The notes: generated by a model not told the origin, from the sequence alone. Counted from the stretch's first letter, positions 21,389 through 31,971 are shown. The stretch: 64,000 nt of DNA from Branchiostoma floridae (GCF_000003815.2 NW_023365716.1:962662-1026661), one strand, 5' to 3'. A program made the numbers and translations.

Positions 21389-22751
21389 TCAGGGTTTCCT
21401 TGAAGTGTGTTGTTTACGATGTTTGTCTAGTGTTCCTTTCTGTGCTGCAGCATAGTCGCACTGGTCACACTTGTAGGGTTTTTCACCTGTGTGGGTTCTC
21501 ATGTGCCGGGTTAAACAAGGCCTTCGATTTGTCCTGTAGTCACACTCCCCACACATGTAGGGTTTCTCACCGGTGTGGTTTGCTACATGGTAGTCCAGAT
21601 CACACTTCAGTGCAGCAGAATAGTCACACTGGTCACATTTATAAGGTTTTTGTCCTGTGTGCGTTCTCATAATATGTCGGGATAAGTTAGTCTTTAGATC
21701 CGTCCTGTATTCGCACTCCTCACATGCATAGGGTTTCTCACCTGTGTGTCTTGCTAAATGTTGGTCTAAATGCTGTTTCCGTGCTGCCGAATAGTCACAG
21801 TGATCACACTTGTAAGATTTCCCCCCTGTGTGGGTTTTCATATGAACGGATAAATATGACTTTTTAGCTGTCCAGAACCCACATGCCTCACACATGTAGG
21901 GTTTCGCACCGGTGTGTTTTGCGAGGTGTTGCATTAAAGTTGTTTTTGTTGCAGCAGAATAGTCGCATTGGTCACACTTGTAGGGTCTTAATTTCTCCCG
22001 TGTGAGTTCTCATATGTACAGAAAAGTTACACTTTAACGCTGTACTGTACCCACATTTCTCACACAAGTACGGTTTCTTTCCAGTATGTTTTGTACGATG
22101 TTGGTCCAAAGCAGATTTCTGTATGGCAGAATAATCACACTGATCACACTTGTGGGGTTTCACTCCGGTGTGGGTTCTCATATGTCTATTCAAGGTAGCG
22201 TTATGTGCTGCCCTGTACCCACACTCCCCACACATGTAGGGCTTCTCACCCGTGTGCTTTCTTAGATGTTGGTCCAAATAGGACTTTACTGAAGCAGCAT
22301 AGTCGCACTGGTCACACTTGTAAGGTTTTTCATGAACTTTCACATGTTGGGATAAGGCAGACTCATCAGCTACCCTATATCCACACTGCTCACACCTGTA
22401 AGGTTTCTCACCGGTGTTTTTGATCAGAGGCCTTCCCATAATCTGGCGTGGGATCATCATAGTCTGGACTGGGATAAGGGAACAAGGCACAAGAAATATA
22501 ATACTTCCCACATTGCCTCTGGTCTCCTGTGCCTGTGAGGTTGATGTGTTGTCAGGTTGGGGAAAGTTCACATCACACGTTTCCTGCTGCAGGCCCATGT
22601 CTGTTGTCTGGGTCTCCATGCTGTCACTCTCCTTCCCATGGTGTTCTGTGTGGTCACTCTTGTTCTCACATTGTTCAGGATAGTCCATCTCCTTCCCAGG
22701 ATGTCCAACACACAGCTCTCCCGAAGAATGTTCACGACTGGAATCTTCCAT
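21389..22751 (-). pseudogene. C2H2 zinc-finger gene B2 (class B, 12 fingers, frameshift)
   Basis: MEDSSREHSS starts at 22751 after acceptor TCCCCACAG|AGCCGAA. The N-part has METQTTDMGLQQ (the Arg before TQT is replaced) and an extra hydrophobic insert of about 20 residues before the fingers (SIIFLVPCSLIP). Five fingers follow, the first with a shortened linker (VHEKP) and the fifth with Leu to Phe. Then four extra bases in the linker (GAAATTAAGACCC for GAAAAACCC) shift the frame to a stop at 21972. The other frame carries seven more fingers to 21389, one with H-x4-H spacing. Broken as sequenced, although each half is well preserved. Confidence 0.8.
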
Positions 22752-23359
22752 TTCGGCTCTGTGGGGAGATAGATGACAGAATTAAAACTTGTTGCTAGAA
22801 CTGTGACACATACTAAGCGTTCGGTTGTGATTCTACCTGCAAACCATATCTTGTTACAAATTCTACCTGCAATTCCGACTCTCATGTTACTTTTTGGAAC
22901 CAACACAAGAGTTTGTACTAGCCCGATTTTCCTGTGTTTTGGTCAATCTTCTGCTTTAAAAGTGGAAAGAAAACAAATTTCTCTTTGGAAAACGCTGATC
23001 TATATGTGTTTTGGTCAATCTTTTTCTTAAACAGTCTGGTAAGAAAAAAAATTGTTAAACGTTAATCTATATGTTGTGGCGCCATGTAATGGGCGATTTG
23101 TTGATGATATGACATCAAATTCAGAACCGGAACCTCATGAAAGCACATACAGTACCTGAGTATAACAACTGAGTATAATAAGGCTGGGTCGAAAAATTAT
23201 TCTTGTGTGGCAAATTTCCAAGTGCAAGAGACCGTGCGTATATATCCCCACTGCCCCCTCCCTCCCCATCAAAATACCAATCACAAACACGCTTCTAATT
23301 CTAACTTACCGCAAAACTAGCACCAAGCAGAAAGCACTACATACAATCACATGTCTTAC
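22752..23359. other. intron 1 of B2
   Basis: Contains a conserved splice-donor-like TTTGCAG|GTAGAA (minus strand, 22837) shared with the other class B introns, and the C-rich element near 23250. No class A module. Confidence 0.55.
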
Positions 23360-23505
23360 CTGTAGGTCTATGGTGGTTAGGGGTCGCCACGACTTCTGAA
23401 ATTACGTACAATCTCGACAGTTCCACTGAGTCAAAACAAAAGTCGAAGACGCAAAACAAAATGGCGGATGTTGGCTCACATTCGAGGCAAAGGTGAAAGG
23501 TCACA
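23360..23505 (-). promoter_or_regulatory. promoter and 5' exon of B2
   Basis: Donor CTACAG|GTAAGACATG at 23360; CAAAATGGCGG at 23457-23467; AGGTGA-A-AGGTCA at 23491-23503. Confidence 0.65.
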
Positions 23506-25127
23506 AACCTGATACTCACTTCACAACAGGTTAAACCAGAGATCGCCGCATAACGCTTTACTCAAGTGGTATGGAGTCTGAACTCGGCACAAAAAGATCA
23601 ACTTTGGTTGCTCATAGTTCCGTTGTTTCTGCATTAGTTTCAATTCATTATATATCATTACAAAGCATGTGTTGTTTCTTTCCAATGGTATCAAACTCAT
23701 TTTCATTGTAAACTCATGGAATAACCACCATGCCTGCTTACGTGAGTAGGTCACAAAAAAAGTGCCCAAAATTCCCTGCTTTTGTTCAACACTGTATCGT
23801 CCGGTTGCTATGGCCGCGGGTGACAATGATTCAATCAATCCTATTTCCACGTAACTTTTGATATACAGAACATCCAACTTTCTGAGAAGATCACATGAGC
23901 ACATCTGAGTAGAGTATTTTGGGATTGTGAATTCATAGAACGAGCACCAGGCTTGCTTACGTACAGGGGGTCAAAAAAATAAAGAGCCGAAATTACCCTA
24001 CTAAAGCCAATGCGAGATGGGCAAAGATCATCACTACTGGATGCCGTGGAGCCCCTACGACCACTGTGGTTATGGGCCGTGAGTGAGTAAAAGTCAAACA
24101 CAACATTTAGCTCATTTTCTTCTTTTCTTCTTGTGAATGCTGGTAAGTTGAATAAACAGGACATGTCAATCAAAGCCATTGTTACTCTTTATTCAAGCAA
24201 ACACTTTTGAACCGAGAGGTGTTCAACCAAGTGCTAGCTATAGCCATACGCCGTGGGAAGGATATTCTATCCTAAGACTGTATGTATATTACACTCAATA
24301 TGCTGATTATTACAAACGATAAGTTATCAAATCGAAAAGACTTATCTAAGCAGGTAAATATAATGCTATTAAATATAATGTGTCCAATTTTTTGTGAAAG
24401 TAATACAGCTAAGAGAATTCCTTACAACGGTTGAAACTTAAAATTGCCTACAACCATTTTATTGTGAAAGACGTTTACAAAGTTACGCCAACTTTTCAAA
24501 CATTTTGTTTCAATCAATACTCCGATAATATGTATACTAAACTCAGTGCTGATCATTACAAGCGTGAGGTTATCAAATTAAAATACTTGTCTACAGCAGG
24601 TAAATTAATGTTGTTAAATATCATGAAAATTTTGGTGAGTCCAATTTTTGTGTTCGATATTACAGCTAAACTAGTTCAAAAACCTGTTAAAATGTGTTTA
24701 GATTCTATGCCGCTATGATCATCGAAATTTATTTTTAAAAAAAGAAGAGAACGTCTATTTCAAGAAAAGAATCGACTTTAGAGGGTTTGGCACATTTGCC
24801 TGGCCTGGAATCCAGCCGTGTTGTGCTTCGGTCGCTCTCCAGAGGTATGCTTCCTACCAACACTTTCTTGACAGGAGGCGTACCTAAGCAACTTTAGAGG
24901 GTACATTTGCCACAATCCTCGCCACAATCCTCATATAGAATTCCTCACCACATGGCAAGATACAATTAGAGTCGACATGGTCACTCAAGGAGGGATTCTT
25001 ATTTGTTTATTTATTTTATTTTGTTTATACTTATTCTTCCTCCTTATGAATTTCCACCTGCTGACTACCTTCGGGACAAGTTAGACCTTTGAGCTGTCCT
25101 GTGCCCACACTCCACACACATGTAGGG
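23506..25127. other. spacer between B2 and A4
   Basis: AT-rich with two related blocks of about 130 bp (about 24310-24420 and 24550-24670). From 24870 on it is near identical to 53970-54247 downstream of B4. A minus-strand AATAAA lies at 25006-25011, about 115 nt past the A4 stop, and could serve as its polyadenylation signal. Confidence 0.5.
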
Positions 25128-26708
25128 TTACTCACTGGAATGTCTACTTTGATGGTTGATCAAATGTTGTTTCTGTGTTGTGGAATAGTCACACTGGTCA
25201 CATTTGTAAGGTTTTTCTCCTGTATGTGTTCTCATGTGTCGGGATAAGGTAGACCTTTGAGCCGCCCTGTACCCACACTCCCCACACATGTAAGGTTTCT
25301 CACCGGTGTGTTTTCTTACGTGCTTGTCCAAATCGAATTTGTTTGCAGCAGAATAGTCACACTGGTCACACTTGTAAGGTTTTTGCCCTGTGTGGGTTCT
25401 CATGTGTCGGGATAAGGAAGACCTTTGAGCCGCCCTGTACCCGCACTCCCCACACATGTAGGGTTTCTCACCGGTGTGTTTTCTTACGTGCTTGTCCAAA
25501 TCGAATTTTTTTGCAGCAGAATAGTCACACTGGTCACACCTGTAAGGTTTCTCTCCTGTGTGGGTTCTCATATGTCTGGATAAGTCACACTTTTTAGCCG
25601 CCCTGTAACCACAGTTCTCGCAGATGCAGGGTTTTTGACCAGTGTGTGTTACTTGGTGTTGAGCCAAAGTAGATTTCAGTGCAGCAGAATAGTCACACTG
25701 GTCACACTTGTAGGGTTTCTCTCCTGTATGAATTCTCATATGTTTGGATAAGTCATACTTATAAGCTGTCCTGTACCCACACTCCCCGCACATGTAGGGT
25801 TTCTCACCGGTGTGTTTGGCTAGATGTTGGTTCAGAGCAGATTTCCCTGCAGCAGAATAGTCACACTGGTCACAGTTGTATGGTTTCTCTCCTGTATGAA
25901 TTCTCATATGTTTGGATAAGTCAGACTTATAAGCTGTCCTGTACCCACACTCCCCGCACATGTAGGGTTTCTCACCGGTGTGTTTGACTAGATGTTGGTT
26001 CAGAGCAGATTTTCCTGCAGCAGAATAGACACACTGGTCACACTTGTACGGCTTTTCCCCTGTGTGGGTTCTAGTATGTTGGGATAAGTGGGACTTCTTA
26101 GCTGTCCTGTACCCACAATCCCCACACATGTAGGGTTTCTCACCAGTCTGTTTAAGCACATGCCATCCCATATTACCTCTGCTCTCCTGTACCTGTGAGG
26201 TTGATGTGTTGTCAGGTTGGGGAAAGTTCACATCACACGTTTCCTGCTGCAGGCCCATGTCTGTTGTCTGGGTCTCCCTGCTGTCACTCTCCTTCCCAGG
26301 GTGTTCTGTACGGGATGTCGTCTTCCCAGAATGGCCAATCTCCTTCCCAGGATGCCCCGTACACAGTTCTCCAGTAGAAAGCTCACAGTTGATCTCTTCC
26401 ATTTCCGCTTTTACACCGCACGTTTCGTTGTTTGGAGCGTCCTTTTCCTCGTCCTGCTGCCGTCCCGTGTCTGTTGTCTGCTCCCAACTGTTGTAAGTCT
26501 CGCTCCAAGGATACCTAGTTAGTTTGGTTTCATTGTAGTATTTATAGGTTTCCTGGTCCTCACTGTACGTTTCCTGGCACAGCACGTTCTCTTGTCCATC
26601 CTGTTGCCATCCAGTGTCTCCTGTCGGCTCCTCTTTGATGTGCGTGTCGCTCGCAGTTTGTTCCGCATGAAGCTCTTTACTAGGTGGCAGACACAAGAAC
26701 CCCGCCAT
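25128..26708 (-). CDS. C2H2 zinc-finger protein A4 (class A, 12 fingers)
   Basis: An intact 526-residue class A gene and the best reference of the cluster. MAGFLCLPPSKELHAEQTAS starts after acceptor TCATTTTAG|TG. N-module (residues 1-190): IKEEP 24-28 and VKAE 99-102 (sumoylation consensus); GDTGWQQD 30-37, TDTGRQQD 79-86 and TDMGLQQE 149-156 (three related motifs); RETQT 144-148 (fits the K/R-x-TQT LC8-binding pattern); repeated HPGKE. Twelve fingers follow, alternating A and B types. Pairs 2-3/4-5 and 8-9/10-11 are recent two-finger duplications. A thirteenth finger is lost after the stop at HSSE. Probable sequence-specific DNA-binding regulator; targets unknown. Confidence 0.9.
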   Translation of the reverse strand: MAGFLCLPPSKELHAEQTASDTHIKEEPTGDTGWQQDGQENVLCQETYSEDQETYKYYNETKLTRYPWSETYNSWEQTTDTGRQQDEEKDAPNNETCGVKAEMEEINCELSTGELCTGHPGKEIGHSGKTTSRTEHPGKESDSRETQTTDMGLQQETCDVNFPQPDNTSTSQVQESRGNMGWHVLKQTGEKPYMCGDCGYRTAKKSHLSQHTRTHTGEKPYKCDQCVYSAAGKSALNQHLVKHTGEKPYMCGECGYRTAYKSDLSKHMRIHTGEKPYNCDQCDYSAAGKSALNQHLAKHTGEKPYMCGECGYRTAYKYDLSKHMRIHTGEKPYKCDQCDYSAALKSTLAQHQVTHTGQKPCICENCGYRAAKKCDLSRHMRTHTGEKPYRCDQCDYSAAKKFDLDKHVRKHTGEKPYMCGECGYRAAQRSSLSRHMRTHTGQKPYKCDQCDYSAANKFDLDKHVRKHTGEKPYMCGECGYRAAQRSTLSRHMRTHTGEKPYKCDQCDYSTTQKQHLINHQSRHSSE

Positions 26709-27553
26709 CACTAAAATGATGATAAGAAAATAAGGATTAAAAAAATTTATGTTCATTAAACTCTTTTACAAACCAGATAAAGGGTGAAAATTTGAAGAAG
26801 TATACCCGTTTTAGCTCCTCAATTGTGTTTCCAGCAAAAAGATTTGGATATTTCATAGGGGGTAAACAACATAGTTCATAATTCTTTAATACAGGCACAT
26901 ACTGACTCATAGTAAAAACTGAATACATGTATACAACACAGCAATGCAGGCACATAGACACATAACAATCTGTATCTGTATCTATATAGCCGGTATAACC
27001 GCCATACGGCGTAACACACCAGCTAAACCTATATATACATGCGCTTCCAGATATTTTTAACTTTAATTTTGATAGAACAAATATGAAATTGTACAATGGT
27101 GTAATAGAAGAGTACAGTGGACGCGTTTATGCCATCTGGCATCGGTCAGGTGGAAAATACATTTCACTGGCACTGTAGCTTCTTGGCCTATTCAGGATTA
27201 TGCGAAAATAATGACTGCACACAAAACGGGGTTGACTTCCATATATAGCTATAGCTGCGCACGGCAGGTCACTACTAGGAAAAAGTTTCGCATTATGGTG
27301 CACGAATATAACGATCGTCACTTAATCTATTATTTGAATTATCAACTAATGCAATATTTTGTTGTGACGTGTCTGGCATTATATTTATCATTATATTTGA
27401 GATGTAAAATGATATTTGGCTGTCATTACATTTCATACATTAGTTTGAATGCCCCCCTCCCCATCGACTACCGATCGCAAACACACTTCTAATTGTAATT
27501 TACCGCCCAACAAGCACCAACCAGGCAGTATTCACTATAATTAGCAGTCTTAC
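26709..27553. other. intron 1 of A4
   Basis: Homologous to the introns of A7 and A8. It shows the empty site of the MITE found at 40743 in A7 (TTCCATATATAGCTATAG near 27239). C-rich element near 27448. Confidence 0.6.
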
Positions 27554-27712
27554 CTGTAGGTCTACTGTAGTAAGCGGTGTCCAAAACTTCTACAAATCGT
27601 AAAAATCGCTTCAGTTTTGAGGATATGAAAAACGCAAGACGAGCCACAAAACAAGATGGCGGACGTCAGCTCTCACTAACGGGGTAAAGGTGATAGGTCA
27701 CAAACCTGATAC
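27554..27712 (-). promoter_or_regulatory. promoter and 5' exon of A4
   Basis: Donor CTACAG|GTAAGACTG at 27554; CAAGATGGCGG at 27652-27662 is the best YY1 match of the window and runs into GACGTCA; AGGTGA-T-AGGTCA lies at 27688-27700. Confidence 0.7.
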
Positions 27713-27857
27713 ATCTGCATCTGCATAGGGTACCCCCAAATGACCCCGCGAGGGGCAAAAGTAGGGGGGGGGAGCTGAGGCTCCCGGGTTAGGGCGGGCA
27801 GGCCGCCTGCCTGGCACGGAAGTGCTCAACGTTGGGAGCGCTTACAACCGTGCCAGC
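27713..27857. mobile_element. 145-bp GC-rich insertion with GATAC duplication
   Basis: Absent from all other promoter copies, which read CTGATACTC... straight through. GATAC is present at both edges (27708-27712, 27858-27862). The insert is GC-rich and highly foldable (GGGAGC/GGCTCCC; TGGCACGG/CCGTGCCA around 27812-27855). Family not recognised. Confidence 0.6.
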
Positions 27858-27862
27858 GATAC

Positions 27863-29312
27863 TCAATGGGTCAAACCACAGATCGCCGCATAACGCTTTA
27901 TTCCTCTGGTTTTGAACCAAGCAAAAAAATAACGCTATAAATGAAATAGCTGTGGTTATAATTGATGTATTTTATGAAAAGGTCATCCAAAAAGAGTAGT
28001 GGATGTATTTCAACACTAATGGGGATCTCCTAATAAACGAAACAAAAGTTCTACCTCGATTTCTACGTCTCAGATTCTGTCAGGTTTTGACGGTTGGGTC
28101 AAGACAGGTGGATTTCTTCTTTATTTCACGTTTATTTCTTGAAACACTGCCACCACAAGGATGCTATTGGACTACGATTGAAACCAACACCTTATATTTG
28201 GCTTGGTTTACACTTCTTCAGAGAAATTATGGTATCTTTTCTGTCAAAATTACGCCATGGTAGAAAATGTTTACTTCAGCCGCGAAGGCAAGGGAGTCAA
28301 AATTATCAGACGACATAAACCAACGCCAATGAAATTACTGTCTTTGCTTACACTTTATTTTGAATTAGCGTTACCAAAATCATGCTTTTAAACATGTCAG
28401 TATCATCTATATTCCTATAAGCTTAAACACTACGAATACATGTGTACAAAACACGTATCATGCATAGCATACACACCGGTACGTATAAACTAAATAATTG
28501 TAAAGGTTAGATCATTCTATCAAATAAAAGCAGCCTAAAGCAACTAAATATACCAGTGTCAAAAATGTTCCAGTATTCAAGTTAATACCGACATGTGTAC
28601 ATTGGATAAAAAGAAAACAAAGATCGTATCGAAACTATCTCAAGTCTAAAACCTACATCTAGATTATATTTCCAGTCCAATTTAAAAAAGGCTTTCTTAA
28701 TTATATATATATATATATATATAAATAACTATTCTTAGGAAATAAGCGGTCAACACAAAAGGAAGGAGCACATCTATCATGGCTACTATCTTAGGTACAA
28801 AACCTACATCTTCTGAGTTTTAGGTGCAACTATATCTATTGTACCTACATCTGTACAGTTTTAGGTGAAACTATATCTATTGTACCTACGTCTATACAGT
28901 TTTAGGTGTAACTTTATCTATGTATGCGGCAGTATTTTACGTTTGGTACTGCATTGTTAGCAGCGATACCTAGCTGCAGTTCAAATGAACCTCTACAGCT
29001 GTTGCCTATATGAGCTCTTACATTTCTAAAAGATCAAGCTTCTCACCAATAGTTCTGTCGCCTGGAAGAGCTTTTACTGTACAAAATATCAAGCCGGCTG
29101 CCTCCCCCCCCTCCCCCCATGAGCTGGAAGTCAAGGAACTATGTAGGTGGGTAAAGCTGTTTGCTGTATATTTGTCACACTTGTGAAGTTAGTTTCTTTC
29201 GTATATATGAAAAGTAGATAACAATTATTTTCCTAGCTGCAAAGTATTTACATTAACTATATGCTTTTTGTCCTCATTTGACATTTGAACTGTTCCAACA
29301 CACTCCGCACAT
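27863..29312. other. spacer and 3' flank of A5
   Basis: Paralogous to 14080-14700, 41600-42360 and 52920-53790. It contains an AT dinucleotide run (28702-28722), three copies of the 41-bp unit (28800-28930), and a C-rich tract near 29105. No gene. Confidence 0.55.
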
Positions 29313-31115
29313 CTAGGTCTTCTTACCGGTGTGCTTTTTTACATGTAGATTTAAGGAGAATCTATGTGCAGCAGAATAGTCACACTGGTCACACTTGTAG
29401 GGTTTTTCTCCTGTGTGGGTTCTTACATGTTGGGATAAGGTAGATCTTTTAGCTGCCCTGTACCCACACTCCCAACACATGTAGGGTTTCTCACCGGTGT
29501 GTAGTACTAGATGTTCGAAGAAAGTTGATTTCTGTGCAGCAGAATAGCCACACTGGTCACATTTGTAGGGTTTTTCCCCTGTATGAGTTCTCATATGTTC
29601 GGATAAGGTGAACTTTCTGGCCGCCCTGTACCCACACTCCCCACACATGTAGGGTTTCTCACCACTGTGTTTTCTGAGGTGTTGGTCCAAGTGGAGCTTG
29701 TGTGCTGCAGAATAGTCACAAAGATCACACTTGTACGGTTTCTCTCCTGTATGGGTTCTCATGTGTTTGGATAGGTTGCACTTTACAGTCGTCCTGTACC
29801 CACACTCCCCACACATGTAGGGTTTCTCACCTCTGTGTTGTGACAGATGCTGGTCCAAGTTCCACTTTTGTGCTGCAGAATAGTCGCACTGGTCACACTT
29901 GTATGGTTTATCTCCTGTATGGGTTCTTATATGTTTGACCAATGTGTATTTCTCTGTTGCAGAATAGTCACACTGGTCACACTTGTAGGGTCTGTCTCCT
30001 GTATGGGTTCTCATGTGTCGAGATAAGCTTACTTTATAATTTGACCTGTACCCACACTCTCCACACGTGTAGGGTTTTTCACCAGTGTGTTTTCTTAGGT
30101 GTCGGTCCAATTGAGATTTCTCTGCAGCAGAATAGTCACACTGGTCGCACTTGTAGGGTTTTTCTCCTGTATGGGTTCTCATGTGTCGGGATAATTCGGA
30201 CCTTTGAGCTGTCCTGAACCCACACTCCCCGCATATGTAGGGCTTCTCGCCAGTGTGTTTTCTTTTATTGTCCAATTTGGATTTCTCTTCAGCAGAATAG
30301 TCACACTGATCACACTTGTAGGGCTTTTCTCCTTTGTGGGTTCTCATGTGTACGGATAAGTTGTCCTGTCTAGCCGTCCTGTACCCACACTCCCCACACA
30401 TGTAGGGTTTCTCACCGGTGTGTTTTGCTAAATGTTTATTCAAATCACCTTTTTGTGCAGCAGAATAGTCGCACTGATCACATTTGTACGGCTTTACTCC
30501 TGTATGGATTCTTATATGTCGGGATAGGTGAGACTTTCTATCTGTCCTGTACCCACACTCCCCACACATGTAGGGCTTGTCACTGGTGTGTTTAACCACA
30601 TGCCTTGCCTTATTGTTTTTTCTCTCCTGTACCTGTGAGGTTGATGTGTTGTCAGGTTGGTGAAAGTTCACATCACATGTTTCCTGCTGCAGGCCCATGT
30701 CTGCTGTCTGGGTCTCCCTGCTGTCACTCTCCTTCCCAGGGTGTCTAGTATCGTCCATCTCATTCCCAGGTCGTCCAGGATTTCCAGCACACAAGTTTGC
30801 AGTAGAAACCTCACAGCTGGGTTCTTCCGTTTCTGCTCTTACACCGCGCGTTTTGTCCCTTTCCTCGTCCTGCTGCCGTCCCGTGTCTGTTGTCTGCTCC
30901 CAACTGTTGTAAGTCTCGTTCCATGGATGTCCGGTTGGTAGAGTTGTGTTGTACCTTTCCTGGTCCTCGATGTACGTTTTCTTGCACAGCACGTTCTCTT
31001 GTCCATCCTGTTGCCATCCAGTGTCTCCTGCCGGCTCCTCTTTGATGTGCGTCTCGTTCGCAGTTTGTTCCGCATGAAGCCCTTTAATGAGAGGCTCACA
31101 CGTGGACTCCGCCAT
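29313..31115 (-). CDS. C2H2 zinc-finger protein A5 (class A, 15 fingers)
   Basis: An intact 600-residue protein and the longest open gene. MAESTCEPLIKGLHAEQTAN starts after acceptor CATCATTTCAG|AG. The N-module is close to A1: IKEEP kept, second sumoylation site lost (GVRAE), RETQTADMGLQQ present. Fifteen fingers follow. Finger 4 (YSAEEKSKLDNKRKH) has lost its first zinc-binding His by a one-codon deletion and should not fold normally. Fingers 8 and 9 are both of the CDQCDYS type, breaking the A-B alternation, which points to unequal exchange within the array. Stop after HTGKKT. The N-terminal half and flanks are paralogous to A1. Confidence 0.9.
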   Translation of the reverse strand: MAESTCEPLIKGLHAEQTANETHIKEEPAGDTGWQQDGQENVLCKKTYIEDQERYNTTLPTGHPWNETYNSWEQTTDTGRQQDEERDKTRGVRAETEEPSCEVSTANLCAGNPGRPGNEMDDTRHPGKESDSRETQTADMGLQQETCDVNFHQPDNTSTSQVQERKNNKARHVVKHTSDKPYMCGECGYRTDRKSHLSRHIRIHTGVKPYKCDQCDYSAAQKGDLNKHLAKHTGEKPYMCGECGYRTARQDNLSVHMRTHKGEKPYKCDQCDYSAEEKSKLDNKRKHTGEKPYICGECGFRTAQRSELSRHMRTHTGEKPYKCDQCDYSAAEKSQLDRHLRKHTGEKPYTCGECGYRSNYKVSLSRHMRTHTGDRPYKCDQCDYSATEKYTLVKHIRTHTGDKPYKCDQCDYSAAQKWNLDQHLSQHRGEKPYMCGECGYRTTVKCNLSKHMRTHTGEKPYKCDLCDYSAAHKLHLDQHLRKHSGEKPYMCGECGYRAARKFTLSEHMRTHTGEKPYKCDQCGYSAAQKSTFFEHLVLHTGEKPYMCWECGYRAAKRSTLSQHVRTHTGEKPYKCDQCDYSAAHRFSLNLHVKKHTGKKT

Positions 31116-31971
31116 CTCTGAAATGATGATAAGAAAATAAGGGTTACAATAGTCCATTCATTTCTTTTGCAAACCAGAAAAGAGTGCGAATTTTGCACAA
31201 GTAATTCTTGCACAAGAAATTATTCCAGTTACACAATTTGAATATCTCGATGGGGTACATATTTTTATTCAGGCACTAACTGACTCAATAAAAACAGAAT
31301 ACATAAAGTAACATTGCAACATAGGACTACTAAGGTACAGGGAAACATAATCCATATACTACTGGCACCTCCATAGGTTTTGATCATCTGTTTTGTGGTA
31401 GAATAAACCCGATTAAGCAAAGACTCTACAATGTGTTTAATAAAAGAATTGACAAATAAATACTGTAAATGTATTTAAGTTCGCGGTGATTTAATTTCGC
31501 GGTAGCGGGAAAAAGGACTTTTCGCGGTGGATTTAAGTTCGCGGTAACACCATAGACTGCAATCTAATAATATCATAATAGAAAAATGTTCGCGGTGGTT
31601 TCAAATTCGCGGTGAAGTGGTCACCGCGAAAACCGCGAACATTAATTCACCGCGAACATTTCTGCATTTACAGTATACAAAGGGTAGTACTGTTAACGCC
31701 ATCTGGTATCAGGTGGAAACCATAGGGACATTTTTCGTATCATGGCGTTTGCACGGCCAAATAAACCATTATCGGGGCACTTCACCTATCATTTCGTGAT
31801 TTCTGCGCCGTCTGTGACAGTAAAATGGAGGTACGAGTCGATAACTGGCAACCATTATCAGTTTCATTGCCCCCCTCCCCACCAACTACTGATCGCAAAC
31901 ACACCTCTAATTCTAATTAAGCGCTGAACTAGTACCAACCAGGCAGCACTAACGACAACCAAGGGCCTTAC
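31116..31971. other. intron 1 of A5
   Basis: Collinear with the A1 intron except for the TA-flanked MITE at 31463-31673. C-rich element near 31868. Confidence 0.65.
31463..31673. mobile_element. Tc1/mariner-type MITE, 211 bp
   Basis: Inverted ends CTGTAAATG/CATTTACAG, TA on both sides (31461-31462, 31674-31675). The interior is repeated TTCGCGGT in both orientations. The paralogous A1 intron (about 2250, AAATATACAAAGG) is an exact empty site, so the ends and TA duplication are certain. Confidence 0.9.
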
